Assembly (NCBI GenBank): GCA_025266875.1
Contig: JALLLT010000021.1
Coordinates: 186,001-250,000, forward strand
Length of the DNA: 64,000 nt
Direction: 5' to 3'
From: Fennellomyces sp. T-0311
Lineage: Eukaryota; Mucoromycota; Mucoromycetes; Mucorales; Lichtheimiaceae
The notes beneath the pieces are model-generated. The model searched no databases. It saw only the letters and a program-made list of their open reading frames with translations, and had not been told where the DNA came from. This document shows positions 48,299-60,000 of the stretch, one piece after another (within the stretch, counting starts at the first letter, position 1; each line of letters opens with the position of its first letter). Made by a program: the position numbers and the translations under genes.

Positions 48299-48680
48299 AG
48301 AGGCCACACATTGAAACCTGTTGTTGAAAGCAGTAGTTTTGTTTAAATGAGTCCAAATAAAGCGTGATCCGCCATTTTGACGATCATTCCTTGTTTGTTA
48401 AAAGCCTTTTCTTACAATTGTCGTTTATGGAATTCGTTATAGTCGCAGATAAGCTCTTGGGGCGATGAAGCGATTGTCAGCAGGGTTTCCGTGAACTAAC
48501 GATGCGTACGCATACATAAACGTAACTCCAAGGGCATCAAAGGACACGGAGCGGAAAGTATTTCTCAACTGTCTAAACAGTAAGTTAAGTTTTGAGTTCT
48601 CACGACAGTGGTTCACGCGTTGTAACCTAGAAGCCTTGACATTCCGTCTTCTTTGACGACATAAGTAGCAGTTTTAGAGT

Positions 48681-48712
48681 GGTTGTATTTGTAGCGAAGT
48701 TCAAATACAACC
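48681..48712. repeat. Perfect hairpin-forming inverted repeat
   Basis: GGTTGTATTTG at 48681-48691 is followed by a 10-nt loop and its exact complement at 48702-48712. It is too short for a MITE, and its role is unknown. Confidence 0.6.
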
Positions 48713-49022
48713 CTTCTTGTGAAAAATCATATATTCCTGACCTTCATTATCAACTTTAAGGCGAATGATTATCATTACTCACGTACACGCACGCCTGCTT
48801 TTCTTCACATGTGAGTTTACGCACCAATGGTGCCAAGGAACCCAGTACGTAATAGGTAGACGATGTTAACCAATTTAACATTCTCCCGCCTTTCAACAAG
48901 TATGGAGTATTTACTGATCAGAAAACAATTTGGACTCATGCGCATGATGAAAAAAACCGAGCTGGAACGTAGCATGAATGAAAAGTCCTGTCACTTGTCT
49001 CAATTCCTGATATCCATTAGCA

Positions 49023-49032
49023 TATATAAAAG
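49023..49032 (+). promoter_or_regulatory. TATA box of the second SMP-like gene
   Basis: TATATAAAAG lies about 60 bp upstream of the ATG at 49091, a good position for a core promoter. Confidence 0.5.
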
Positions 49033-49090
49033 CGAAGGCATTCTTTGGTTGACCCATCATCTTTAATTTTTTCCCGGTACGCTTTTCATT

Positions 49091-49305
49091 ATGGACAAAG
49101 TAATTGCATATGTTACTCCTGGTTGTGATGCATTGATTAACCGTTCGAATCATAGTCTTCGACTGAGCAAACCAAGAACCCTATGACCCAACAAGACGCA
49201 TCGCGTATCCAATCCCACACTGACCGAACCGGAAAGAACCCAGGCTTTAAGGAATGTGCCCAGTCGACTGCGGACAAAGCTGCAAACCATGAGAAGAAGA
49301 AGTAG
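49091..49305 (+). CDS. Tiny SMP-like protein, family member 3
   Basis: Two exons (49091-49099, 49156-49305) encode 52 residues. It again starts M-D-K before the intron. The core reads NPMTQQDASRIQSHTDRTGK and then NPGFKECAQSTADKAANHEKKK. This is the closest of the three to the canonical SMP pattern (DASRIQS and an AQS-x-x-D block). The single Cys (in KECAQS) is absent from member 2. It is hydrophilic, lacks a signal peptide and is probably disordered. The shared M-D-K exon, intron position and motif make a tandem duplication with the 48.1 kb gene almost certain. Confidence 0.72.
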
Positions 49306-51340
49306 GGAACTCTGGAACCTGAAGCCAACAATTTGATGTCACTGGTTTGCCTGACTGAACGTATTGAAAAAAATGAAATAAATGACGTTTGTATTCCACA
49401 AAATACGTTTGAGTATTGCTGTTTCAAAAAAAAAAAAAGATAAGCTTTCTGTCTTCCGGTTAACATATGTAAAACATAAAGTGACACTGCAAACTTCTCT
49501 TGGTCCTACCATCCTTTTCTCTTTTGATGCTGTAGTACGAAAGAATCAAGTTACCCAACGGCTGGGGTAGTAAGACCAAATACCAGTTGACCGACTGTTG
49601 ATTATATAACAGACTTTCATTCTTCACATTTTTCAGTTTGACATCTAAAATAGCATGATTAGGGTCGTATTGGCATGGGTGATCTGGCGGAAAAATCTAT
49701 TTAACCACGTTGTCCGTCTTTCTGTACTACAATGACTTGTAGTTTTATGACTTTGGATATGACGTATGCCTGCCAAGAGCACTCCTCTTCCCGACTGAAT
49801 AACAGTAGATGTATTTTATAATCCCATTCCCCACAAGCAAATGCCTGTAAAGTGTAGCCGCTACGTAAGGTGGTATCATCGGTCGAATAAGATGCATATG
49901 TTCCTAGAACGATAAAATGTGGCCTGGCCCAAGCTAAGCGGAGATCCTTTATTGACAATGTACAGGTCTTCCGACTGATCAGTGTCGTGTTGCTTAGATA
50001 TACATGCAACGTAAATTCTGAGAATTTCTGTCATTAACACAACGTGAACGCAACTTAAGTACAGATAAAGTTAAGAAACTCTAATTACATGCGCTTCTGC
50101 CTAGTCTCTAATATTTCTGTCATGCAATCTATCAATGGTTTATCAGTCGATGAACCTAAATAGCTTTCTTATTCCGACGACAATTTCTTTCTACACAGTA
50201 AGTATCACGTTAGTTTGTTGTTACGTATCGTAACCTTTCGGTACCAATAACAACACTAAACGTGTCCACGTATTGAATGTCATGTTTAACATCTTCTATC
50301 ATGTGATGGAGAGATTTACCAATATCGCTGGGTCAGAGGGGTATGGATTCATTTATAGAATGAGAAAGCCACAGCTATTGCTTAATTGACAGTTTCTGTA
50401 CGCGTGTAAGCCGGTTAGTTGCATGGAAGAAGCCACTTTATCTTTTCATAGCAACGGCTAATAAAAGAGCAATAAATTTTACTGGGCAATAAGTCGAACA
50501 AAGTGTCTAATTACCAAGCCCTGGGATAATCCTCTTGTTTGGGTAATCCGATCAATTGGAAAAGTAAAACAGAACGTCGCGATCTTTTTTTGTAAATTTT
50601 ATCTTTACTAATAATAACTTTTGTTCTCTGATAACGCGCAATGTTTTTTAAGATACCATAATTAGACAATAAATAATAGTTGATTGTAGCGCAAGATCAC
50701 GGGACGTATAAAAAAGTACGGCCGGTTTTTGTTGCGTATCGGCGCGGTAGCTGGAGCAAATATGTTGGATAATTGTCCATGATACGTGGATATTATTATG
50801 TGGTCTTTATTGTAATAATTTAAATGAAAAGCATATTGTACAAAAGGAACCAAAATGATGATTTTGTACGTGGTAACACATTGGCTATTGTGTGGTACGT
50901 CTTTTCCAATATGTTACTGATATCACTGAGGCGGGCGTTACACTACGCGTTTTGTTGGGCTGTTGTCAGGGCGATATTGCAATTAATGAAGCCGCCTCTT
51001 TGGGGGTTGAAATGGCTATGGTGACGACGGAAATTTAGCGTAGCAACGACGAAGAGGGCGGTAAATAGGTGATCGGCGGCTGCAGGTATGAGATCTTGGA
51101 ACGCCCTTAATATGACCGTGTACAGAAAACAATGCATGACCACAACAACCTGGGGATGGGAAAGTAACAGATGCATTGGCTGAGGGCGACTTTGAAACAT
51201 GCGTTTCACGAGCGAGCAAAAAAAAAAAAGCTTCGCGCAGGCAAGCGTCACCCCCCATTCATTTGCCACCCAGCCGTGAAAAAAAGGGACTTTTCTTCTT
51301 TCTCACACCTTTCTTTTTATTATTCTCAAACAAAAGTTAC
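49306..51340. other. Intergenic region
   Basis: About 2.0 kb of AT-rich DNA. Open frames on both strands (for example 49701-50009 minus and 50943-51269 minus) show no motif. The right end is T-rich and pyrimidine-rich, as expected of the promoter of the next gene. No gene supported. Confidence 0.5.
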
Positions 51341-52675
51341 ATGCTGCATGTTCCTTCCACACCCATCCCTGAATCAACAGGAATCCCCGAATGGTCACTC
51401 ACGGACGAGCAACATGACGACGGCTACTTCCACAACGAAGACAACTTCTTCTTTCTCCATCAGCACCACGAATTACCGCCTGCACCTCCACCACCGCCTC
51501 AGTTGCCGCCACCGCTGCTAGAGTCGCATGAGGAAGAGGACTTTGACGAGTACACTGTCGACGACACGTACGAGACGGCCACCCGTATCTTTTATGCAAC
51601 CATGCAGAAATTCGCCAAGCAGGGCTACCACAGACGCTCGTTCTTAGAGAGCTGGCACTTGCACAGCATGTACTCCAAGTCGCAACAGATTTTGCTGGGC
51701 ATCCCGAATGCTCAGTCCATGGTGTACTTATCGGGCGACGATTTCATGTTCACGCCGCAGCTGGTTCCCCAGGAGATGGAGTTTGACTGGGAAGAACAGC
51801 AGCCCCTCGCCATGGCCGACGATGGCGTGATGGTTATGACTGCCCCCGCGCCCGAAGTCATGGACGAGAATACGTGGATGCGGCCACACCATTCCATCGA
51901 CGACGACGACGGCCAGGTCGACATCCCAGCTCCGACAGCCCCTGATCATCACCAGGTAAATATATAAAGACGAAACCCTCTCTGCCAAATGTTTGTGTGT
52001 TTTAAACCATATTCTCGTTAGCTTGATCTGGTGAATTGGTACCGTGCCGGCAACCCGCCCCCGCCGTCCACCATCATGGACCACGACGACGCTGATGGTA
52101 TTAATACGAATGACCACGACGACGTGGATCCGCACGAGGAAGACGAGGACAACGAATGCGCCACCACCCGTGTTATCAGCGCCCCGACCGCCAACAGCAA
52201 CATTGAAAAGGGCAAGGAGTCTATACGATTGAATGCAGACGAGTATATCAGCAGCATAGAAAAAGATCTGTCGATCCGCGACGAGGAGGAATCCACAGTC
52301 CTGTCGTACCAGTCACTGGCGGATATCATACCACCTTCCCAACCTGTCCTCCCGCCCCCAGATTCGTCGTACGGTACCGTTGCAGAACGATCCATTCAGC
52401 ACGATCCGGCGGCGAGGGACATCACGCAGCGGTTACTCCAGTTCCCTCTGCTGCGCTCCTCCGACCGCCTAGCCAATGCAGTGCTGGAGACTTTCGAGCT
52501 GGCGGAGGAACTGGCAAGTGGCAAGGCCACTTTTTATCTGTTTATACTGTATCTCGTGCGAATCTGGCAGGTGCTTTTCCTGTGTGCGGAGTCTTTGATC
52601 TCTATACGACGCCGGCCGCCATTACCCCCGTTTTACAAACGACCGCAGCCTTCCAGTAACGATGAAATGGTATAG
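51341..52675 (+). CDS. Orphan acidic, proline-rich protein with C-terminal hydrophobic segment
   Basis: Two exons (51341-51955, 52022-52675) encode about 422 residues. The chosen start is the first ATG (MLHVPSTPIPES); the open frame further upstream is T-rich promoter sequence and needs a non-ATG start. No known domain is recognised. The protein contains a His/Pro-rich patch (HHELPPAPPPPPQ), acidic clusters (ESHEEEDFDEYTVDD and DHDDADGINTNDHDD), a possible folded patch (TATRIFYATMQKFAKQGYH then SWHLHSMYSKSQQILLG, about residues 72-110), and one strongly hydrophobic stretch near the C-terminus (FYLFILYLVRIWQVLFLC) followed by a basic, Pro-rich tail. It could be tail-anchored. Function unknown. 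Confidence 0.65.
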
Positions 52676-52947
52676 CCCTATACCCCAACCTTGTATACAC
52701 AGCCTCTATACACATACTCCATCTATACATATCCCCGCGCTTCCCCGTCTCGTTTAGCTATTCTCTTTCGTCTTATACCTATCTTTATTTCTTATACATA
52801 ATCATCGAAAAGGCTTACTCTCAGATCTAAAATATATACGTAACGTAGTATTATTCATCCTATCACACACCCATGTCTTAGAAGGGTTTACATAGCCTCG
52901 CCATCCATGCATATCTAGCTTTCTTGTTTTCTTACTCTTATACTAAA

Positions 52948-54174
52948 ATGGTTTCTGTCGTATTGAACGAAAACCCCCGTCCTACCTTCAAGAACGCCCA
53001 GTATGGCTTTGAACTAGCCGATAAGCCCATCGAGCCACCTAAATCCAACCAAGCACTTGTTAAAATGCAAGGCGTGGCCTTCAATCATCGGTACGTACAG
53101 CGAAGCGCAATACAACCACCCTGTTGCACTGCTGACTCCTGAAAGTGATGTGTGGATCATGAAAGGCTTTTACCCTTTGCCGATCATTCCCGGCTCAGTA
53201 CTTGGGTCCGATGGTGTTGCTATTGTCAAAGAGGGCAAGAACAAAGGTCAGCGTGTGCTTATTTGTCCCGGTATCGGATGGGATAAGGATCCCAAGGGTC
53301 CAGAGAGCGACTATTACATTTTAGGGTTACTCCCTGCTATTGGCACATTTACGGATCAAGTCGCCGTGGACGAAGCTGATCTTGCACCTTGTCCAGAACA
53401 CTTGTCGACCGCCGAAGCAGCCGCATTGCCTTTATCAGGTCTTACGGCGTTCCGTGCATTGTTCGACAAGGGTCAGGCCAAGAAGGGTGACAATGTGCTT
53501 ATCACGGGTATTGGTGGTGGCGTTGCTGTTTACGCGCTTCAGTTTGCCGTTGCAGCTGGTATCAACGCGTATGTGTCATCGTCAAGTGCCGAGAAGATTG
53601 AATTCGCCAAGAAACTGGGGGCTAAGGGTGGAATCAACTACAAGGATCGTAAGTTTTTTAAACGGACACAAGTCCATCAGTGTTTCTAAATGTCTGAAAT
53701 GTAGCCAAATGTATTGATGATTTGAAGGAGCAGCTGAATGGTGGAAGAATTGCAGCTGTCATAGACGGTGCTGGCGGTCCAATCTATGCTGAACTTCCCA
53801 AGGTCTTGGAGAGTGGTGCACGTATGGTCAATTATGGTCAGACATCAGACAAGAGTGGCAAGACCATGACTACGACAGACTCAGGTGGTATCATGTTTAC
53901 CATGATTCATGTGTTTGGCAACTATGACTTGCGTGGATCCACCATGGGTTCACGTCGCGAGTTCCATGAGATGGTCGCGTTTGTTAACGAGCACAAGATC
54001 AAACCCTTGGTTTCCAAGGTTTGGAAAGGGCTTACTGAACAAAATGTGGACGAAGCACTTGATTATATGGCGTAAGTTTTACTTGTTTCATTATGCAAAA
54101 GAGGAGAAACACTGATACCATGCCTTTGCTACAGTAACGGTCACCAGCAGGGTAAACTGGTCATTGAGTTGTAA
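52948..54174 (+). CDS. MDR-family NAD(P)-dependent oxidoreductase (quinone reductase-like)
   Basis: Medium-chain dehydrogenase/reductase in four exons (52948-53090, 53146-53648, 53705-54071, 54135-54174), about 350 residues. The N-terminal GroES-like domain has AFNHRDVWIMKGFYPL and IIPGSVLGSDGVAIV. The Rossmann fold has VLITGIGGGVAVYALQFAVA, the dinucleotide-binding loop. The Cys that ligates catalytic zinc in classical alcohol dehydrogenases is replaced (NHRD), and no structural-zinc Cys cluster is present, so this belongs to the zinc-free quinone oxidoreductase branch (YogA-like in bacteria, several fungal paralogues). Substrate cannot be read from the sequence. A cytosolic enzyme with no signal peptide. 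The last exon ends LVIEL. Confidence 0.9.
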
Positions 54175-54195
54175 ATATATATATATATATATATA
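54175..54195. repeat. AT dinucleotide microsatellite
   Basis: About ten and a half AT units start one base after the oxidoreductase stop codon, within its 3' untranslated region. Confidence 0.85.
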
Positions 54196-54743
54196 GTCTT
54201 ACTTAGTAATAAATCACAGCAAATCCCGGTGAAATATTTTAGAATTCTCATACTCTTCAGTACCTGACAGAAGATAGACAGGTAACCAAGTAATGGCATA
54301 AAGTTAGTGACGTTCAGGAATGTTTAAATGAAAATATAAGATAGTAAAGATGAGCCAAATATACCAACCAGTATAGGTTTTCGGCCCAACCGTACGTAGT
54401 TTCGGACCGGCGCAATTTTACTTGCTTGGAAACCATTCATTATAAGCAGGGTTGTTAAGAGATTGCTCGCTTTATCAATTCCGTCCTGCATTGATGCGCC
54501 AAAATGGCTATTAGGTCGTGTTTAACGCTATAGTTTTGCATTTACGGCTCTGTATGGTAAACTGCTTCGAGCCCACATTATTTGCGATTCACAATACCAT
54601 TGGATACTTATAAAAGACACATAGAAGGCTATTGCTGCTGAGTAACGTCGCAAGACGCTCTAAAAACTTTAGTCTAGGGATTAGTGGAGGATGTACAATG
54701 GGTTAAAGGAGTGGGGAGAGTATGATACAAAAACAAATACTAT
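54196..54743. other. Intergenic region between convergent genes
   Basis: AT-rich 3' flanks of the oxidoreductase and Sua5 genes. No gene is seen. Confidence 0.55.
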
Positions 54744-55937
54744 TTACAATTCTATGACACTTGAAGCTGCTTTGCGTAGTCTATTCATGACAGCCATGCC
54801 TTCCTTCGTCTCTGGTATGCCCTGCACAAAGATCAGATCCACATTCTGCGTGTCAAGATCACGTAGGCCCTTGAAGACGCCTCGAGCCACTTCTTCTGGG
54901 TAATCGCTTCGACCCATGAACACCGGAATGCATTCCACTCCCTCATATGTCGCTTTACCCTGTGGAGCCGTAGTTACCAATAATCCGACCCGGCGAACCT
55001 TCTGTTTCGACAACTCCTTTTTCCATTGCTGTTCAAAAACGGACGGATCTGTTGCGTTCTCAAGCAGAATGACGGTCGCTTCAGGCGAATAGTGACGGTA
55101 CTTCATTCCAGGTGTCGTAGGTGCTTGCTCCAATTCCAGATCCACAAAGTGCTTGCGATACACCTGAAGATTTTCCATACCAGGAAGCCTCTCAAGTGCT
55201 TCATAGGTGACACCGCCCGGTCGCAAAATAGCAGGAGGCTGCCGCAGTCCATCCAATACAGTGCTCTCCACACCAACATTACACTGTCCACCATCCAATA
55301 TCAGCGGTATACGACCGTTGAGATCATCAAAGACGTGGCTCGCCAACGTGGTCGAAGGCTTACCCGACGAATTGGCCGAGGGCGCGGCGAGTGGGAAGCC
55401 ACACTGATCGATCAATGCACGCGCCACTGGATGCGAAGGAAATCGAATGCCCACGGTAGGTTGACCACACGTTACTGATGAGGGAATCAATGAACTCGTA
55501 GGCACAATGATCGTCAGTGGGCCCGGCCAATGTTGGCGTATAACGTGTTCGTAAACAGGCGGAATAGTCTGATTGGGTAAGAGCCGTTCGAGCATTTGCA
55601 AGGAAGAAACGTGCACAATGAGTGGATTGTCCTGTGGTCTATTCTTGGCCGCAAAGATCTTTGATACAGCTTTTTCCGAGAGCGCATTAGCAGCTAGACC
55701 GTAGACGGTTTCGGTAGGAATGCCGACACATTCTTCCTCGGTCAAAAGCTGCGCTGCTTGTTGGATCGCTGCACGATCGGTTGGATCGGTGACAATGGGT
55801 TTCGCATTCTGTTCGGGGAACGGATCCGCGCGGTTAATTTCAAACTGGAAGTGGGAAGGGTCGACGGGGAGGATTTTGGTATGAAACGCCATCGTTTGGG
55901 TATAGAAAAGGCGACGGTGACTCAAGAAGCGTCGCAT
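54744..55937 (-). CDS. SUA5: Threonylcarbamoyl-AMP synthase (Sua5/YrdC)
   Basis: Makes threonylcarbamoyl-AMP from threonine, bicarbonate and ATP, the first step of the t6A37 modification of ANN-decoding tRNAs. The coding region has no intron. The YrdC domain has GIPTETVYGLAANALSEKAV, AAKNRPQDNPLIVHV, WPGPLTIIVP, VGIRFPSHP and APSANSSGKPS, ending with the GGVTYEALE segment; the C-terminal Sua5 domain starts near TTPGMKYRHYSPEA. I use ATG 55937 (MRRFLSHRRLFYTQT), whose basic, acid-free leader could target mitochondria. ATG 55892 (MAFHTK) would give the cytosolic form. A TATA-like element lies just upstream (55991-56003), so the still longer frame from 56027 is unlikely to be used. About 67 bp separates it from the PSP1 gene on the same strand. 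Confidence 0.93.
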   Translation of the reverse strand: MRRFLSHRRLFYTQTMAFHTKILPVDPSHFQFEINRADPFPEQNAKPIVTDPTDRAAIQQAAQLLTEEECVGIPTETVYGLAANALSEKAVSKIFAAKNRPQDNPLIVHVSSLQMLERLLPNQTIPPVYEHVIRQHWPGPLTIIVPTSSLIPSSVTCGQPTVGIRFPSHPVARALIDQCGFPLAAPSANSSGKPSTTLASHVFDDLNGRIPLILDGGQCNVGVESTVLDGLRQPPAILRPGGVTYEALERLPGMENLQVYRKHFVDLELEQAPTTPGMKYRHYSPEATVILLENATDPSVFEQQWKKELSKQKVRRVGLLVTTAPQGKATYEGVECIPVFMGRSDYPEEVARGVFKGLRDLDTQNVDLIFVQGIPETKEGMAVMNRLRKAASSVIEL

Positions 55938-55990
55938 GAAAAAAAAGGAAATGAAAAAGCGAGGCGTGTTTGATGTGGCTTTGCTGTACA

Positions 55991-56003
55991 TTTTATATAT
56001 ATA
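55991..56003 (-). promoter_or_regulatory. TATA box of SUA5, abutting the PSP1-gene stop
   Basis: Read on the minus strand, TATATATAAAA falls about 55-65 bp before the SUA5 ATG at 55937 and starts immediately after the stop codon of the upstream PSP1-domain gene (56005-56007). Confidence 0.5.
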
Positions 56004-56004
56004 A

Positions 56005-57055
56005 CTAGCGTGGACGCTGTGCTGCACACATCCAGATACGTGTTTTGTATAATTTGAACATGTCTCTTACAAGTTCTCTAAAGTCTACTCGTTCTTCTGC
56101 TACAAAGTGGAATGTCAGCTTGCGACGATCCCTATTGCAACCATTGCGTAAGTATCTATGCAACAACATCCATTCGTATGATGACAACATACCATTGGTA
56201 TTCGGCGCTGACAACTTGCATCGGTAAGCCCTTTTCCTTAATCTTGGCCTGACACACCAGCAACGCTTTAGCCTCATCATGCGCTTTAGCCGGCAACGTG
56301 GCAATCTCCGCCTCAGTGGCAGGCCGATACAGACGACGTACGACGAGGTCGCGCGACGCATCGCTGACGTCTATGTCTACGACCTTGCCCAGGTCCTGTC
56401 CTCGATCCGCCTCTACAATCACTAGCTCGCCCTTCTGTATGGTCTGATCGTTGTAATAGTAAACCTCAGACTTCCCTGCCAACTCGACCGTACACAGTTT
56501 TGCATTGGATAGGCGACGCAAAGGAACCCCTTTGCCCATACTGAGGGTGCTGTCCTGGATAGTAGGAGCATTCGGCGGAGCAGGCCCGGGTGAGAAGTAA
56601 TCGTCAATATGCTGTAACAGTTCAGGGCTTAATTCGGTTTGGCGGGTGAGTGTAGTGGGCCGACTAAATATAAAAAGGTGAGTAAAGAAAATCGAATGAT
56701 TCCACAAAACTCACTCTAAAAGAAAATCATTCCAGAGCGCTTTTTTGTCGGATGACGAGCGCCGACGACGAACGTCAAAAAAGTCCGATCGTGTATGCCA
56801 GATGTTGTTGCTGTACGACGTCTGTGGCGACCACGATGGCCAAGGTAATGGTAACGGCGTGGCTTTGGACGGCAGTGATGGAAGTTTGTCAATCGATGTG
56901 TCGGGAAGTGGCAACTGCTCGTCCAGGTCAATAAAGTCGAGATCAATGGCGGCCCGGTCCAACCAGGTCTCGGACGCCGGGGTGGTTGGTGAACTTGCAA
57001 GGGACGACTCTGATGCAGTGTCGCTTAGTATGTAGGATGGAAGTAAAGAAGCCAT
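56005..57055 (-). CDS. PSP1-domain protein
   Basis: Three exons encode about 310 residues. Exon 1 (ATG 57055) is an acidic, Ser/Pro-rich leader ([18 protein letters not shown]). The PSP1 domain fills the C-terminal half: [59 protein letters not shown] and the diagnostic [23 protein letters not shown]1 was found as a high-copy suppressor of DNA polymerase alpha mutants in yeast; bacterial relatives (YaaT) bind signalling complexes. The biochemical role is unclear. A short intron splits EYQW, and splicing there is confirmed by the continuous family motif across it. Stop is at 56005-56007, very near the SUA5 promoter. Confidence 0.88.
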
Positions 57056-60000
57056 TTGTTATGTGTGCGTGTGTGTGAAGAAGTGTTAAAAGTAAAGAAG
57101 AAAGAAGGACAGAGGCGCGAAAAAGGTGGGAAGAAAGTGAATTATTTTGGTGGGAAATGGCACCAGCTGACTTGAGTCGTTTGCATGAACTGCCCGGAAT
57201 CGCCCCTCTTTTGTTTGTAAACCAGTTTTATCCCCACACTAATAGACTCTTTTCCCTCAGTGTTTTAAAATTAACACGTTATGAGGTGAGTTCTTACCGC
57301 CATCGTTCCCATTGCTCCCCATACAGAAAAAGAATGTACTCATCCCTCGTAAAACCTCCTAATGAAGATGCACTTGATGTGACACCAAGTGAAAACAAAC
57401 ATGTGTGCCCTCATACTCGGACAGTTTGTCCACTCGCTTTGAGCCATTCGGATCATATCCCGCCATCCCCACTTCGCTTCCCTCGATTTCCTTTTTCGGT
57501 ATATTCGGCATTTCTTTTCACTGCGCTTAAACAATCGCTTTGTTCGTAAGTCAGAATGGCACGAAAAGGGAACGGCTAGTACCTTGTCGGGACCTATCTC
57601 AGGGCGCTACATATATGATTCTGTATTCTGGTAATACACTTGTGCAACTTTTTTGCTATGAGGACGAATTTCTTGAAAATATGATTCCACTTTCCAGAAA
57701 CTTTTCTTGTAAGCATATTTTTGATTGACAACAGCAGATCAATTTCAGCAATCCGTCTTAGTACTGTTGTTTTCGGTCGCAATGTTTCGGTCATGGATCG
57801 TCTGGGTGTTAAGTTGCCTCATTAACTATTTCTGTACATCTTCCGAGCTGACGGCACGGTATTTATCAAGGGGCCTGCTGGATCAAGCACTCCCTTTGGT
57901 TACATTTAATTACTTTTGCTTCTGGCCATCAATATGAAAATCCACTCCTTACTTATTACGTCATGATAAAAAACAGAAGCGCCATGTTACTTTAAATCTC
58001 GTCAACTCACTTTCTTTGTACAACACAAGTGCCCCGATCTGTACAAGTTATGCAAAAACTGTCGACTTTTCGAAATCTCACCCGATAACATTCGTATTTG
58101 CTTATCTTACGTTCATTTACCATGATAAACCATGTACATATTGCGTTTATCATCACTCAAGTAAAGCCATTGATCGGAAGAAAGAAGAGGGATTAAGCAT
58201 CAATATTTACGACCGGACAAATTGCACAAGTTTAAAGTACATAAGGTATATGCTCTCTCTATTACAGAGCGATGCTACTATGGGCTCTGTTGTTATACCT
58301 TATGTACATCTCCTGTTTTCAACACGATGATCAAAAGCAGGTGAGTATTTCATTTTGCAAAACTGAATCAGATCGTCGCATGGACCGGGTCTGCATGGAA
58401 GAACGCGGGAAAAAATGTACCGAATTGGGACGTTAGCTGGTTTCTGCTGATTCGTCAATGCAAAAAGTATGCCTGTACGACTTGACAAAGAGTCCGAGCC
58501 AAAATGAGATTAGGTGACCCGTCTAACTTTGGAACCAATTTTTTTAATTCTTTCATTGGCATGTTTAATTTTTGCCGCAACGTTGTGGGATATATATTTT
58601 GTAAGACACCTGTGTATTCCACCGCTTGCCATATGTCTCAGACAACCATTCTGGGAGTCATGGAAAGAAAGTGGTGACAATCTTGGCTGTCTGCTTATGC
58701 TTAACCACCCTATATTATTTTACCACAGAATTGACAAACGCAAAGTCAATTGCCGGAATATTTAACCACCAGAAACCATTCTCATCATCAACAGCTATAG
58801 CTGGAGCAAATCCTGGTCAAGATCCATCTGAGTGATACTATATGAGAAATTGTAAATCAAGTCGTTGGGTCATCCAGAACAGCCTATCTACTAAGCATTT
58901 CCGCAGGTTCATATGTTCCCTAGTTACGGATGAAAGAGAGCGTACGCATAGACACTTTGGGTCCTCGCTATTCATTAAAGAATGCATTGCGAGACAGTCC
59001 ACAATGGTTAAGTACTGCAGAGATCACATTAATGCATTTGCTCTTGTACAATTTTATTTTCCAGAAACAGCTATTCATGAGGTAACTTTCGAATATGCAT
59101 TTCATTCTCCACACACAGAATTCGTTGACATTACCAAGTGAGCTATATGTTGGTAATCATTAGTTATGTGCTGATGGTACGTATTGAAACCGACAGTAAT
59201 TAAAAGTAAAGGCTGGGTGGCACATGATAATGCAGCTTACTTTAAAACAAATGACAAGAGGAAAGGAATGACCTCATTATGCCAAAATAGCACTATGATA
59301 GAGGACACTGACGGGGTTTACCTGGCGATTAACTCATTGCTACTCATATCATATCATATAACAAAGAATATCAGACTGAATTTGCGGGTAAAAGTATACC
59401 AAAAGTACATTTTACCCTTTGTATGCACGTTACAAAAGATTCATAATTTGCTCGCTAGATTCTTCAGAATGTGAAGAAGTCTTTTAGCACAAGGGCCACA
59501 TTTCTGTGTTGCATGAACTAACAGACCATGAAACCCTTTGTACGCCAACCGTGCACCGTATCACATGGCCAAAACATCAACAACGTGGTCATCTGAGATG
59601 AACGCCGAAATAGGCTCCAATGTTAACCATGCGATGATGACAAACATAACGTGAGAATGCATTTGTGGGTAGAGTAAAACCGAAAGTTCTCCGGTTAGCA
59701 CTGCATTAGAAGATACAACGCTGCATGGACAGTAAAACACTGGTAATATAAAAGTAGTAGGTGCATATAGTCACGCAAGCAGGCTTTGGCGCAATAATAA
59801 CAAGTTGTATGTGGCTTTGTGCTCCTTGCTTGCTACTCTATAGTATATGTACGACCACGTAAAAGTACGTCACATATGAAATACGTACATTATGTACGAA
59901 GAAGAATAACACGTCAATGACTTTGGGTTCAGTGCCGTATATGGATCATAAAGTTGTTGAATGGCACAAGAAGTTCAGACTCTATGCACTGGTGCCACGC

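Larger units (their letters stand above)
48299..49090. other. Intergenic region between the SMP-like paralogues
   Basis: Contains a perfect 11-bp inverted repeat (48681-48712) and the TATA-containing promoter of the next gene. No gene seen. Confidence 0.5.

Noticed and set aside
57157..57549. 130-codon frame on the plus strand
   Set aside because: Composition matches pyrimidine-rich intergenic DNA and nothing is recognisable; not supported as a gene.
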